Notes under the pieces: generated by a model
Database searches by the model: none
Told to the model about the DNA's origin: nothing
What the model saw: only the letters and a program-made list of their open reading frames with translations
Translations under genes and position numbers: made by a program
NCBI RefSeq assembly: GCF_042655485.1
Contig: NZ_JBHSMC010000003.1
Location: 62,001-126,000, forward strand
Reading direction: 5' to 3'
Length of the DNA stretch: 64,000 nt
Origin: Lederbergia graminis
GTDB taxonomy: Bacteria; Bacillota; Bacilli; Bacillales; Bacillaceae_C
Part shown: positions 25,828 through 34,606 of the stretch, one piece after another
How positions within the stretch are numbered: position 1 is the first letter of the stretch
How the letters are laid out: every line of letters begins with the position of its first letter

Positions 25828-26940
25828 TTGGTTGAATTTATTACGATGGCTCCAACTGCTGGAGATGGAGCGTTTATCGGCGCAAAAAATAAAACGATAG
25901 GTGGACGTTCTGTCGTAGATGAGACTGCAGAACGGGAACCAACTTTAGAGTATATTAAAGCGATCGCACAAGCTGCAGAGCAAGGCGGGTTTTCTAGCCT
26001 TCTATTGCCAACAGGTACGAACTGCTTAGATTCATTAGCGGTTGCCGCCAATTTAATTAACCATACAGAAACATTAAATTTTCTATTTGCAGTACGACCA
26101 GGATCGATGGCACCGGCGACTTTTGCGAAGCAATTTGCAACTGTACATTATTGGTCAGGTGGGAGAGCGTTAGTCAACATAGTAACAGGTGGCTCTCCTA
26201 CAGAATTAGCAAGTCAAGGTGATTTTTTTGATCATCGTGCTAGATATGAACGAACACGAGAGTACATTCAAGTACTGAATAAATTTTTCACAGAGGACGT
26301 GATCACCCATCATGGCGAGCATTTCCAATTGGAAAATGCCTCTCTCTATCCAAAATTAGCTAGCAAGCCGCCAATTTATTTCGGTGGTTCATCTGATATC
26401 GCGCTAGATGTAGCTGCAGCAGAAGCAGATGTGTATATGCTTTGGGGTGAGACGTTAGAATTATCGGCAGAAAGACTTTCCGAAATAAAAAAACGCGCTA
26501 CAGTAAATGGCCGACAGTTAAGTTATAGCATCTCCTTTCAAGTAGTGTTAGGCGATACAGAGAAAGAAGCATATGAGAAGGCTAATTCAATTGTCAGCAG
26601 ATCACAGCAAGCAGCATTAGAAGAAAAAAATAACTTAGCGTATAAAGGTGAATCAGTAGGAGTTAAGCAGCTACATGATTTGATGGAGAACAGCAAAGAT
26701 AAAAATTTCCATATTGGACCTAATATTTGGGCTGGGTTAACACAAGTCTTATCAGGAAATTCGATTGCACTTGTAGGAACTCCAGATCAAGTATCTGAGA
26801 GAATAATAGAATTCGTTGATTTGGGCTTTGATAAAGTGCTTCTTAGAGGCTTCCCACATTTAGAAACGATTAAAGAAGTAGGAGAATTAGTCATTCCAAA
26901 GGTGCGTGAAAAACTAGCCCAAAGACAAACAATAAAGTGA
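25828..26940 (+). CDS. ssuD: FMNH2-dependent sulfonate/sulfone monooxygenase (SsuD-like)
   Basis: 370 residues from TTG at 25828 (GGAGG 8 nt upstream); the ATG at 25813 overlaps that RBS. It is a bacterial luciferase-like TIM barrel with FLFAVRPGSMAPATFAKQ, RALVNIVTGGSPTEL, PPIYFGGSSDIALDVAA and LVGTPDQVSERI, matching SsuD/SfnG-type enzymes. These cleave the C-S bond of alkanesulfonates or sulfones with reduced FMN and oxygen, releasing sulfite. The reduced flavin should come from the reductase at the operon's end. Whether the substrate is an alkanesulfonate or a sulfone is not decided. Confidence 0.87.
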   Translation: MVEFITMAPTAGDGAFIGAKNKTIGGRSVVDETAEREPTLEYIKAIAQAAEQGGFSSLLLPTGTNCLDSLAVAANLINHTETLNFLFAVRPGSMAPATFAKQFATVHYWSGGRALVNIVTGGSPTELASQGDFFDHRARYERTREYIQVLNKFFTEDVITHHGEHFQLENASLYPKLASKPPIYFGGSSDIALDVAAAEADVYMLWGETLELSAERLSEIKKRATVNGRQLSYSISFQVVLGDTEKEAYEKANSIVSRSQQAALEEKNNLAYKGESVGVKQLHDLMENSKDKNFHIGPNIWAGLTQVLSGNSIALVGTPDQVSERIIEFVDLGFDKVLLRGFPHLETIKEVGELVIPKVREKLAQRQTIK

Positions 26941-26956
26941 TCGTGGAGGAAAAATA

Positions 26957-27895
26957 ATGAAAAAACAGCGTTTGTCTATTCTCGGATTAGTCGTAATCCT
27001 ATTCTTTTTATCTGCTTGTGGCGCAGATGGAGATAAAAAAGAAATAAAAATTGGCTACCAAAAACAAGCCATTATGCTGACATTGAAAAATAGTGAAGAA
27101 CTGCAAAAGGAATTGAAGGATTTAGGATATACAATTACATGGTCTGAATTTAGCACCGGAAGCTCCATTATTGAAGCATTAAATTCCGGTAGTATCGATT
27201 TTGCGAATGCAGGCGATATGCCTTCCCTGTTTGCGTTGGCAAAGGGGAGCGATTTTCAATTTATTGCGAGTGAAGCTTCTGCACCTGAATCAGAAGGAAT
27301 TCTTGTTGGGAAAGATTCTGGTATCACTTCGTTATCAGATTTAAAAGGAAAAAAAGTAGCTTACAATAATGCTTCCATTGCCCAGTATTTATTAGTAAAA
27401 GCATTAGCAACTGTCGACTTAACACTAGAAGATATTACACCAGTCATCTTGACACCTCCAGATGCAAGTATTGCGTTTGAAAAAGGTGAGGTCGATGCGT
27501 GGGTTGTGTGGGATCCGTATATGACGGTGGCGGAAAGTAATGGCCATAAAATTTTACAAACAGGAGCAGGCATCGTGCCACTTAGATCGTTTTACTTGAG
27601 TTCTGAAAAAATGGTAACGGAACATCCAGAGCTTGTGGAAGTCATTGTAAAGTATTTAGGTGAAATTGGTCGTGAAATAGATGAAGATCCGAAAGATGCA
27701 ACGAGGTTAATGGAAAAGTTATCAAAAGTTCCGGCCGACACATGGGAAATTTCTTTGAAGCGGAAGCGAACAGATATCAAGTTTATGGATGAGGAAGCAG
27801 TAAAGGATTTAGAGACACAGGCACAAGACTTACTCGATATTGGTTTAATTGAAAACAAAATTAATTTTGAGGGCAAGATTTGGTACCCAGAGTAA
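26957..27895 (+). CDS. ssuA: Sulfonate-binding lipoprotein
   Basis: 312 residues with a lipoprotein signal and lipobox LSACGAD (Cys about 21). The mature part is a periplasmic-binding-protein-like domain of the NMT1/SsuA type: IGYQKQAIM, SGSIDFANAGDMPSL, DLKGKKVAYNNAS, EKGEVDAWVVWDPYM. The family binds sulfonates, taurine or related anions outside the membrane. ATG behind TGGAGGAAAAA. It sits between the monooxygenase and permease genes of the operon. Confidence 0.92.
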   Translation: MKKQRLSILGLVVILFFLSACGADGDKKEIKIGYQKQAIMLTLKNSEELQKELKDLGYTITWSEFSTGSSIIEALNSGSIDFANAGDMPSLFALAKGSDFQFIASEASAPESEGILVGKDSGITSLSDLKGKKVAYNNASIAQYLLVKALATVDLTLEDITPVILTPPDASIAFEKGEVDAWVVWDPYMTVAESNGHKILQTGAGIVPLRSFYLSSEKMVTEHPELVEVIVKYLGEIGREIDEDPKDATRLMEKLSKVPADTWEISLKRKRTDIKFMDEEAVKDLETQAQDLLDIGLIENKINFEGKIWYPE

Positions 27896-27910
27896 TAGGG
27901 GGCGTTAGAA

Positions 27911-28690
27911 ATGAAAAAGGATACTAATAGTTTTTATAATCAAATTGCCCCATGGATTATTCCAATTGGATTGTTGCTAGGTTGGCAATTATTATCAAGT
28001 GCAGGGCAAATTTCAGGAAACATATTACCAGCTCCTTTAGATGTCTTGAAAGCATTTATGGACGTAGCTGCAAGCGGTGAACTTTGGGAAAATATTGGGG
28101 TTAGTTTTATCCGTGCTTTGCTTGGATTTTTAATTGGCGGTGGTATTGGTTTATTTCTCGGATTACTAAATGGGATCTATCCAATTGCTGAGAAGCACCT
28201 AGATACAACCGTACAAATGTTACGTAATATCCCCCATTTAGCATTAGTACCAATTGTCATTTTATGGTTTGGAGTTGGGGAAGAAGCAAAGATTTTCTTA
28301 GTTGCCATTGGTGTTTTCTTTCCAATTTATATTAATACGTATCATGGAATTCGATCTGTTGATAAAGGTTTGATTGAAATGGCAAATGTGTATCGATTAT
28401 CACGTTGGCATATGTTTTCAAAGGTGATTATGCGAGGAGCACTACCATCCATCTTAGTTGGAATTCGTTATTCATTAGGTGTCATGTGGTTAACGCTTAT
28501 CGTTGCAGAAACCGTTGCCGCAACCTCTGGAATTGGGTATATGGCAATGAATGCTCGTGAGTTCATGCAGCTCGATATCGTTGTATTGGCAATTTTATTA
28601 TATGCGGTGCTCGGAAAAGTAGCGGATTCTCTAGCTAAATTATTAGAAAGACGTCTATTAAAATGGAATGCTGTTTATCAAAAAAAGTAA
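27911..28690 (+). CDS. ssuC: Sulfonate ABC transporter permease
   Basis: 259 residues with about six membrane helices. The cytoplasmic coupling loop has GLIEMANVYRLSRWHMFSKV followed by the conserved glycine-containing LPSILVGIRYSLGVMW, as in SsuC/TauC permeases. It forms the transport channel with SsuB and SsuA. ATG behind AGGGGGCG, 15 bp after ssuA. Confidence 0.92.
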   Translation: MKKDTNSFYNQIAPWIIPIGLLLGWQLLSSAGQISGNILPAPLDVLKAFMDVAASGELWENIGVSFIRALLGFLIGGGIGLFLGLLNGIYPIAEKHLDTTVQMLRNIPHLALVPIVILWFGVGEEAKIFLVAIGVFFPIYINTYHGIRSVDKGLIEMANVYRLSRWHMFSKVIMRGALPSILVGIRYSLGVMWLTLIVAETVAATSGIGYMAMNAREFMQLDIVVLAILLYAVLGKVADSLAKLLERRLLKWNAVYQKK

Positions 28691-28703
28691 GGGAGGGTAA
28701 CAT

Positions 28704-30044
28704 TTGAGTAAGAAAACAATGCACCTAGGAATTTTTGTGTTAGGAACAGGACATCACATGGGAGCTTGGCGGCACCCGGATGTCGATGCAAATGCGGCTC
28801 TGGATTTAAAGTTTTTTAAAGAGATTGCCAGTATCGCAGAACGAGGAAAACTAGATATGCTATTTTTAAGTGACGGTCTCACCTTTAATCGTTTATCCCA
28901 TCCAGCGGAGCAAGTTCGTTTTGAGCCACTTACGTTACTATCAGCGTTGGCAGCTGTTACGACGAAGATTGGTCTAGCCGCAACTGCTTCGACAACGTAC
29001 AATGAGCCATTTCATATTGCGCGCAAGTTTTTATCGATTGATCATCTGAGCAATGGCAGAGCTGGATGGAATGTTGTAACCTCTTATTATGAAGAGGAAG
29101 CGAAGAATTTTAGTCGGGAAAATCATCTAGAGCATTCGGTTCGTTATGATAGAGCAGCTGAATTTGTGGAAGTTGTGAAAGGTTTATGGGATAGTTGGGA
29201 TGATGATGCTTTAATTAGGGATAAGGAAACCGGTGTATATTTTGACTCAGAGAGGCTTCATACATTACACCATCAAGGTAAGTATTTTAGCGTAAAAGGC
29301 CCATTGAATGCTTCGAGATCAAAGCAAGGGCAACCGGTCATTATCCAGGCAGGTTCCTCTACTGCAGGGGTAAAACTTGCAGCGGAAACAGCAGAGGTCG
29401 TGTTTACAGCTCAACAAACGTTAGAAGATGCACAACATTTCTATGAACGATTGAAAGCGAAGGCAGTGGAGTTTGGAAGAAATCCAGATACGATAAAAGT
29501 GTTACCTGGCGTGACGCCAATTATCGGTCGAACGGAGCAAGAGGCAAGAGAGAAATATGAATTGCTTCAAGACTTAATTGTACCAGAAATTGGACTGGAT
29601 TTTCTTTCCGATTATTTAGGAGGAATTGATCTATCTAACTATCCACTAGATGGTCCACTTCCTCAACAAATACCAGAAACGAATGGTAACCAAAGCCGCA
29701 GACAACTTATTATTGATTTAGCCAGAAGAGAGAATTTAACGATTCGCCAATTATATAAACGTATTGCTGGTACGAGAGGGCATCGACTTATTTTTGGTAC
29801 ACCGGAACAAATAGCGGACCAATTGGAAGAGTGGTTCATTCATGGTGGTGCAGATGGATATAATTTAATGTTTCCTTACTTGCCAGGGAGTTTTACTGAA
29901 TTCGTAGACGAAGTGATTCCAATACTACAATCACGAGGTCTATTTAGAAAAGAATATGAGGCATCAACATTAAGAGGACATTTAGGATTACCTACTCCAA
30001 TGTCTATATATTCAAATAAAAAAACAACAGCAGGAGGAATATAA
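28704..30044 (+). CDS. NtaA/SnaA/DszA-type FMN-dependent monooxygenase
   Basis: 446 residues from TTG behind GGGAGGG. The N terminus HLGIFVLGTGHHMGAWRHPD is the hallmark of the NtaA/SnaA/DszA/DmoA branch of luciferase-like monooxygenases; later LDHLSNGRAGWNVVTS-type sequence (IDHLSNGRAGWNVVTSYYEE) and QAGSSTAGVKLAAE follow. Family members act on organosulfur compounds (dimethylsulfide, dibenzothiophene sulfone) and chelators. Its position in an ssu-type operon argues for a second organosulfur substrate class. It needs reduced FMN from the reductase that starts immediately after its stop. Confidence 0.88.
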   Translation: MSKKTMHLGIFVLGTGHHMGAWRHPDVDANAALDLKFFKEIASIAERGKLDMLFLSDGLTFNRLSHPAEQVRFEPLTLLSALAAVTTKIGLAATASTTYNEPFHIARKFLSIDHLSNGRAGWNVVTSYYEEEAKNFSRENHLEHSVRYDRAAEFVEVVKGLWDSWDDDALIRDKETGVYFDSERLHTLHHQGKYFSVKGPLNASRSKQGQPVIIQAGSSTAGVKLAAETAEVVFTAQQTLEDAQHFYERLKAKAVEFGRNPDTIKVLPGVTPIIGRTEQEAREKYELLQDLIVPEIGLDFLSDYLGGIDLSNYPLDGPLPQQIPETNGNQSRRQLIIDLARRENLTIRQLYKRIAGTRGHRLIFGTPEQIADQLEEWFIHGGADGYNLMFPYLPGSFTEFVDEVIPILQSRGLFRKEYEASTLRGHLGLPTPMSIYSNKKTTAGGI

Positions 30045-30542
30045 ATGTCACAAAGTGAAGAGCAAAAAGTGCAATTTAAAGAAGTGATGCGAAATTATCC
30101 GACTGGGGTTACGATTATTACAGCTACAGATAAGGAAGGAAATCCAGTGGGTCTAACTGTTAACTCATTTGCATCCGTTTCATTAGATCCATTATTAATA
30201 CTATGGTCCATTGATCATCGTTCTTCGAATATTGATGTATTTAAAAGTGCAGACTCTTTTGCTGTTCATGTGTTAGCAGCGAATCAAAAAGATGTTGGAT
30301 ATACATTTGCCAAAAAAGGAGTCGACCGCTTCTCTACATGTGAATGGCGCATTTCCGAATACGGCCTGCCGATCATTAGTGATTCATATGCGGTTCTGCA
30401 ATGCAAAACATTCAAACAAGTGGAAGCTGGAGATCACACCATATTAATTGGGGAAGTAGTGGAAATCGAGAAAAATGATAAAGAACCTCTACTTTACTAT
30501 CAAGGAAGTTTTTCTGCACTTCCGGAAAGAATTGAATTGTAG
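30045..30542 (+). CDS. Flavin reductase family protein
   Basis: 165 residues; a split-barrel flavin reductase with RNYPTGVTIITA near 16, GLTVNSFASVSLDPLLILW near 36-54 and a terminal GDHTILIGEVVEI. These are the marks of the DIM6/NTAB (NtaB, HpaC) family. It probably supplies FMNH2 to the two monooxygenases of the operon. AGGAGG ahead of the ATG; the start directly follows the upstream stop. A strong bidirectional terminator follows. Confidence 0.93.
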   Translation: MSQSEEQKVQFKEVMRNYPTGVTIITATDKEGNPVGLTVNSFASVSLDPLLILWSIDHRSSNIDVFKSADSFAVHVLAANQKDVGYTFAKKGVDRFSTCEWRISEYGLPIISDSYAVLQCKTFKQVEAGDHTILIGEVVEIEKNDKEPLLYYQGSFSALPERIEL

Positions 30543-30543
30543 A

Positions 30544-30594
30544 AAAAGCTGGTTATTTTAAAGACAAAGAAGTCTTGAAATAACCAGCTTTTTT
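30544..30594. terminator. Bidirectional terminator
   Basis: AAAAGCTGGTTATTT pairs with AAATAACCAGCTTTT; the apex holds AAGACAAAGAAGTCTT. T-rich on the right, A-rich on the left. Confidence 0.85.
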
Positions 30595-30597
30595 GAG

Positions 30598-30999
30598 CTA
30601 TTCAATAAACAGTAAAAGCGTTAATAGAGAAACAACTGGCAAGGCAAGTGTTAACGTAATTCCGATAAAAGCAAAAGAAACAACATCTTTCTTAATATCC
30701 TCATTCACATTTTTTGTTTGTGAAAAAACATGGATAATCGCAAAAATAATCGCTAATAAAATTCCGATTCCTGGTACAATAAAAGTACTTAATGGAGAAG
30801 GTTTAATTTTCATTAATCCGAATAATATAATGAATATAGGGATTATTTCTGCTAAAGCTGCCCCTAGAAAAAAGTACATCTGCATCGTTCCACGATTTCC
30901 AGGGAATTGTTTCAAATTTTCCATCGACCTTTTAAAAAGAATTAATATAAGGGTGACCGCAATAATGGAAGCGGTTAAAAATAAGTAGCCAGCTAACAA
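30598..30999 (-). CDS. Small membrane protein with F-ATPase c-subunit-like segment
   Basis: 133 residues from TTG 8 nt after GGAGG. Four hydrophobic helices are visible. The second (NRGTMQMYFFLGAALAEIIP) resembles the loop and outer helix of ATP synthase subunit c, including the acidic residue in ALAEIIP. The other helices do not repeat the motif and there are no ATP synthase genes nearby. The likeness may reflect an evolutionary relation or chance. Function unknown. Confidence 0.6.
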   Translation of the reverse strand: MLAGYLFLTASIIAVTLILILFKRSMENLKQFPGNRGTMQMYFFLGAALAEIIPIFIILFGLMKIKPSPLSTFIVPGIGILLAIIFAIIHVFSQTKNVNEDIKKDVVSFAFIGITLTLALPVVSLLTLLLFIE

Positions 31000-31283
31000 T
31001 AGAATAACCTCCAGCAGTTAGTAAAAATATGAAATTAATATCCTATTATTATTACATATTAGAGTTGGGGATTTGTAAAGAAGCTATTTTAAGAAAATTG
31101 TCAAAAAATATGATGACATCATAAAAAAATACAAACTTTTATTTCACAATGGACCGATAGTTAGGTATTATTAAACATATAGAGAGTGCTCACAAAACTG
31201 TATCACACCTTATTTTTCAATGCTTTGTGGAGTTGATAATGTGAACATTTTCTAAAGAAAAGCAAATAAGGAGAAATGTTTAG

Positions 31284-32321
31284 GTGGAGATAGCTAAATT
31301 TTTTCAAAAAAAGGGAGTAAAGCGGGTTCTCATCTTTGCGCTAATTGTATTAATACTCTATAGCATGAGAAGCATGATTAACTTTATTTTACTTACTTTT
31401 ATCTTTTCATTTTTGATGGATAGATTAGTAGAGTTTACTGCTAAGCGTGTTCCGATTAATCGGAAAGTATTGGCATTGCTCATGTATACAATGATAGTCG
31501 GGTTATTAACGTTCGGGATTGTAAGGTATTTCCCAATCATCACCAATGAAATCACCCAGCTAGTTAGACAGATAACGAATTTTTATACACAACCACATGA
31601 AAATAATGTTGTCTTAAATTATATTGAGGATCTCATCTCCAATTTCCAAATTTCTTCTTACTTAGAGAATGGCTTTTCATTTATCGTTAAGACATTTACA
31701 GACATTAGTCATGTGAGTATTCAAGTATTACTTTCATTATTATTGAGCTTATTCTTCCTGCTAGAAAAGCCGCGTTTAAAAGAATTTACTGCAAAATTTA
31801 AAGATAGTAAAATTGCACCGTTTTATAACGAAATTGCATTTTTCGGTAGTAAATTCACTCGTACATTCGGTAAAGTTATCGAAGCTCAATTTATTATTGC
31901 GATTGTAAACTGTTTATTAACGACAATTGGGTTAATTGTTCTAGGATTCCCTCATATATTTGGGTTATCTATTATGGTTTTCTTCCTAGGCCTAATTCCG
32001 GTTGCGGGGGTTATCATCTCATTAATCCCACTTACCATTATCGCCTATACAGTCGGTGGGTTTATAAACGTAATTTATATACTAATCTTCATTTGTGTCA
32101 TTCATGCAATTGAAGCCTATATTTTAAATCCAAAATTAATGTCATCCAAAACAGATTTACCTGTTTTCTATACATTTGTCGTGTTAATCTTCTCCGAGCA
32201 TTTCTTTGGAGTATGGGGCTTAATCATTGGTATTCCAATATTCGTCTTCCTACTTGATGTGTTAGATGTAACAAACAAAGATAATACCGTACCTGTTAAG
32301 AAAAAAGGACTTTTTCATTAA
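31284..32321 (+). CDS. AI-2E transporter family (PerM/YtvI-like) membrane protein
   Basis: 345 residues from GTG behind AAGGAG. About seven to eight helices with a polar middle region (90-190), and the family segments FGKVIEAQFIIAIVNCLL, LGLIPVAGVIISLIP and VIHAIEAYILNPKLMSSKTD. Characterised members include sodium/proton-type transporters and autoinducer-2 exporters; the substrate here is not determined. The basic C terminus ends KKKGLFH. A terminator follows. Confidence 0.88.
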   Translation: MEIAKFFQKKGVKRVLIFALIVLILYSMRSMINFILLTFIFSFLMDRLVEFTAKRVPINRKVLALLMYTMIVGLLTFGIVRYFPIITNEITQLVRQITNFYTQPHENNVVLNYIEDLISNFQISSYLENGFSFIVKTFTDISHVSIQVLLSLLLSLFFLLEKPRLKEFTAKFKDSKIAPFYNEIAFFGSKFTRTFGKVIEAQFIIAIVNCLLTTIGLIVLGFPHIFGLSIMVFFLGLIPVAGVIISLIPLTIIAYTVGGFINVIYILIFICVIHAIEAYILNPKLMSSKTDLPVFYTFVVLIFSEHFFGVWGLIIGIPIFVFLLDVLDVTNKDNTVPVKKKGLFH

Positions 32322-32326
32322 AAGCG

Positions 32327-32374
32327 GCCTTCCAACAAGTCATCAGCACTGGACTTGTTGGGAGGCTCTTTTTA
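32327..32374 (+). terminator. Intrinsic terminator
   Basis: CCTTCCAACAAGTC pairs with GACTTGTTGGGAGG, then CTCTTTTTAT. A hairpin with the same core ends the first GH66 gene (53157-53214). Confidence 0.75.
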
Positions 32375-32428
32375 TGTTGAATGTTGAATTGCGGTAAGTT
32401 CAATATGGTGACCTGATTAGAGGCGGGG

Positions 32429-32790
32429 TAATGGACGTTTTGGCTCTAAATCTCGTTCGAAATGTTTAATAGAAGGAGTCTAATGGACACTTTATCATAG
32501 ATTCTCTTTCGAAATGTTTAATAGAAGGAGTCTAATGGACACTTTATCATAGATTCTCTTTCGAAATGTCCAATAGAGTCGTCCTAATGGACACTTTGGA
32601 TGAAAACGTCAGTTTAAATGTCTGATAGAATAGCTCTAATGGACGTTTCATTCCAGAATCTCGTTCCAAATGTCCAATAGAGTCCTCCTAATGGACATTT
32701 TGGATGAAACCCTCAGTTTAAATGTCTAATAGAACGGTTCTAATGGACGTTTCATCCCAAAACCCCGTTCCAAATGTCTTATAGAAAATA
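32429..32790. repeat. 52-bp tandem array of palindromic units
   Basis: Seven copies of TAATGGAC start at 32429, 32481, 32533, 32585, 32637, 32689 and 32741, exactly 52 bp apart. Between them a second arm (AAATGTCCAATAG or a variant) faces the next TAATGGACATTT to make a near-perfect 13-bp-arm dyad. Units 2 and 3 are nearly identical; units 4/6 and 5/7 are most alike, giving an overlying 104-bp period. No open frame runs through it. It lies between the AI-2E gene terminator and the serC terminator. Confidence 0.9.
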
Positions 32791-32873
32791 CCTATCCACC
32801 ATTTCACTACATCTCCCCATCCAAAACGACTCATAGAACCAACTAACCTCGCAGCGAGCTTCAGAGGTAATAG

Positions 32874-32930
32874 AAAAAACAAGTGGAGATAGACCGAACG
32901 ATCATCTCCACTTGTTTTTTATTTAGGCTC
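32874..32930. terminator. Terminator probably belonging to serC
   Basis: AAAACAAGTGGAGAT and ATCTCCACTTGTTTT form a 15-bp stem with A/T runs both sides. It is separated from the serC stop by the MITE-like repeat. Confidence 0.7.
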
Positions 32931-32935
32931 TGTTA

Positions 32936-33114
32936 AAGTTCATTGTTGTTAACAACTTAGTTGATTGTAGCGGATGTACACGAGACTCCTGCGGGAACAG
33001 CACGAGCCGAAGATCCACTTGGCAAGTGGTTTTCTTTGCCAAGTTAGCTGAGGCCGTGCCCGCGGAAAACGAGTGTACAGGAGCGAAAATCAACTACAGA
33101 GTTTAACAGAGCTA
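32936..33114. repeat. MITE-like repeat, copy 2, with target duplication
   Basis: About 179 bp, closely matching the copy at 18087-18274 in opposite orientation, with ends GGCTCTGTTAAAG and GTTTAACAGAGCT. TTATTTA flanks both sides (32929-32935 and 33115-33121), a likely target duplication. The internal CACTTGGCAAG/TTTGCCAAG hairpin has diverged by one base change. Confidence 0.8.
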
Positions 33115-33128
33115 TTATTTAAAGACTT

Positions 33129-34226
33129 TTATTGATTCGCTTGTTGAAATTCTTTCATTAGATCTGCTAATGCTTTACATGCTTCATACGGAACAGCATT
33201 ATACGTGGAAGCACGGCAACCTCCAACAGAACGGTGACCATTCAGACCTACGAAACCTCTTGCCTTGGCTTCAGCTAAGAATTTTTTCTCTAGTTCTTCG
33301 CTCTGTAGATTGAATGTGATGTTCATAAGGGAGCGGCTATCTTTTTCCGCATGACCTTTATAGAAGCCATTGCTTTCATCGATTACATCATAGATCAGCT
33401 TTGCTTTTTCGGTATTTTTCTTTTCAATTGCTTCTAATCCACCATTTTCTTCTACCCAACGAAGCACTTCGCCAAGCATATAAATACCGAAAGTTGGTGG
33501 AGTGTTATATAAGGAATTACTTTTTGAATGTGTACTATATTTTAACATGGTAGGGACTTGTTGATTGCCCTTTTCAATTAAATCTTTGCGAATAATCACA
33601 ACTGTTACACCAGATGGTCCAAGGTTTTTCTGTGCACCAGCGTAAATGATACCAAATTTACTTACATCCACTGGTTTTGACATAATGTCACTAGACATAT
33701 CCGCAATCAACGGTACATCTCCAGTATCAGGAAACTCCTGCCACTGCGTACCGTAGATAGTATTATTTGATGTGAGATGGACATATGCATCATTATCATG
33801 GAAGTTTAGCTCACTAAGTGAAGGAATCCGATTATAGTTCTCATCTTTTGTACTTGCAACCTCATATGGTTCTCCAAAAAGTTTCGCTTCTTTAATTGCT
33901 TTTTCAGACCATGATCCTGTCATGATATATGCTGCTTGTTGACCAGATTGTAAGAAATTCATCGGAATCATTGAAAACTGAAGACTTGCTCCACCTTGTA
34001 AGAAGAGAATCTCATAGTTATCTGGAATGGAAAATAAATTTTTCAGACGAGAGATAGCTTCATTATGTACTTCTTCAAACGTGGCACTACGGTGACTTAG
34101 TTCCATTACAGACATCCCGTTACCACGGAAATCTACTAGTTCTTTTTGCGCTTTTTCCAGTACTTCTAAAGGTAATGCTGAAGGACCTGCATTAAAGTTA
34201 TATGTCCGTTGAATACGTTGTTCCAA
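33129..34226 (-). CDS. serC: Phosphoserine aminotransferase
   Basis: About 365 residues from TTG at 34226 (GGAGTG 8 nt upstream); the ATG 24 bp earlier would place this RBS inside the gene. It begins TYNFNAGPSALPLEV, holds LQGGASLQFSMIPMNF and the PLP lysine in YAGAQKNLGPSG, and ends with FVGLNGHRSVGGCRASTYNA. It converts 3-phosphohydroxypyruvate to phosphoserine with glutamate. It stands alone, without serA. A MITE-like repeat lies between its stop and its terminator. Confidence 0.97.
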   Translation of the reverse strand: MEQRIQRTYNFNAGPSALPLEVLEKAQKELVDFRGNGMSVMELSHRSATFEEVHNEAISRLKNLFSIPDNYEILFLQGGASLQFSMIPMNFLQSGQQAAYIMTGSWSEKAIKEAKLFGEPYEVASTKDENYNRIPSLSELNFHDNDAYVHLTSNNTIYGTQWQEFPDTGDVPLIADMSSDIMSKPVDVSKFGIIYAGAQKNLGPSGVTVVIIRKDLIEKGNQQVPTMLKYSTHSKSNSLYNTPPTFGIYMLGEVLRWVEENGGLEAIEKKNTEKAKLIYDVIDESNGFYKGHAEKDSRSLMNITFNLQSEELEKKFLAEAKARGFVGLNGHRSVGGCRASTYNAVPYEACKALADLMKEFQQANQ

Positions 34227-34397
34227 AAGTATCACTCCAAAAATACTCATTTTTTAAAATTATACAGCTATTTTTTCGAATTGGGAACAGTTTTAAGGTA
34301 ATTACCAACATGAAAGGGTTTACTATCTGAAATTTATAAATGGTGTACTTATATATGATTATTTAATAATATATTTCACTTTCCTGTTTCTTGCTTT

Positions 34398-34426
34398 TTT
34401 AGATTTATAGGAAAAATTAATATAAT
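34398..34426 (+). promoter_or_regulatory. Candidate promoter of the glucan locus
   Basis: A perfect -10 TATAAT (34421-34426) with a poor -35 (TTTAGA) 17 bp upstream. Poor -35 boxes are common where an activator is needed; the locus encodes an AraC-type regulator. Confidence 0.35.
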
Positions 34427-34441
34427 CCACCATTTAACGAA

Positions 34442-34455
34442 TGTAGGCGGTTTCA
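34442..34455 (+). promoter_or_regulatory. Candidate cre (CcpA site) before the first glucan-locus gene
   Basis: TGTAGGCGGTTTCA matches 13 of 14 positions of TGWNANCGNTNWCA. It lies about +10 from the predicted transcription start, where CcpA would repress when glucose is present. Confidence 0.5.
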
Positions 34456-34606
34456 GTGTTAAGTAATATAGGAGAAAATAACTAATGTAAACAATGAAAG
34501 AGCTTCCTTTATGGATAGTGTCAGGCATTAATGACAAAAAGGTGGTGGATAAATAAAAAGGCTTTGTAGTAAATATGGAAAAAATAATTGATATTAGGAG
34601 GATATG

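Larger units (their letters stand above)
34227..34606. other. Divergent intergenic region ahead of the glucan locus
   Basis: About 380 bp. Contains a promoter candidate and a cre-like site for the rightward locus (annotated separately) and presumably the serC promoter on the left. No hairpin or riboswitch is seen. Confidence 0.5.

Noticed and set aside
30593..30988. 131-codon frame on the plus strand opposite the small membrane protein
   Set aside because: It is antisense to a gene with a good RBS and membrane pattern, has no RBS itself and overlaps the terminator.
32429..32790. CRISPR-like regular spacing
   Set aside because: Similarity runs across the whole 52-bp unit; there is no constant repeat with unique spacers, and no cas gene is present.
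34312..34325. cre-like TGAAAGGGTTTACT before the glucan locus
   Set aside because: The essential central CG is GG, and a better site lies nearby at 34442.
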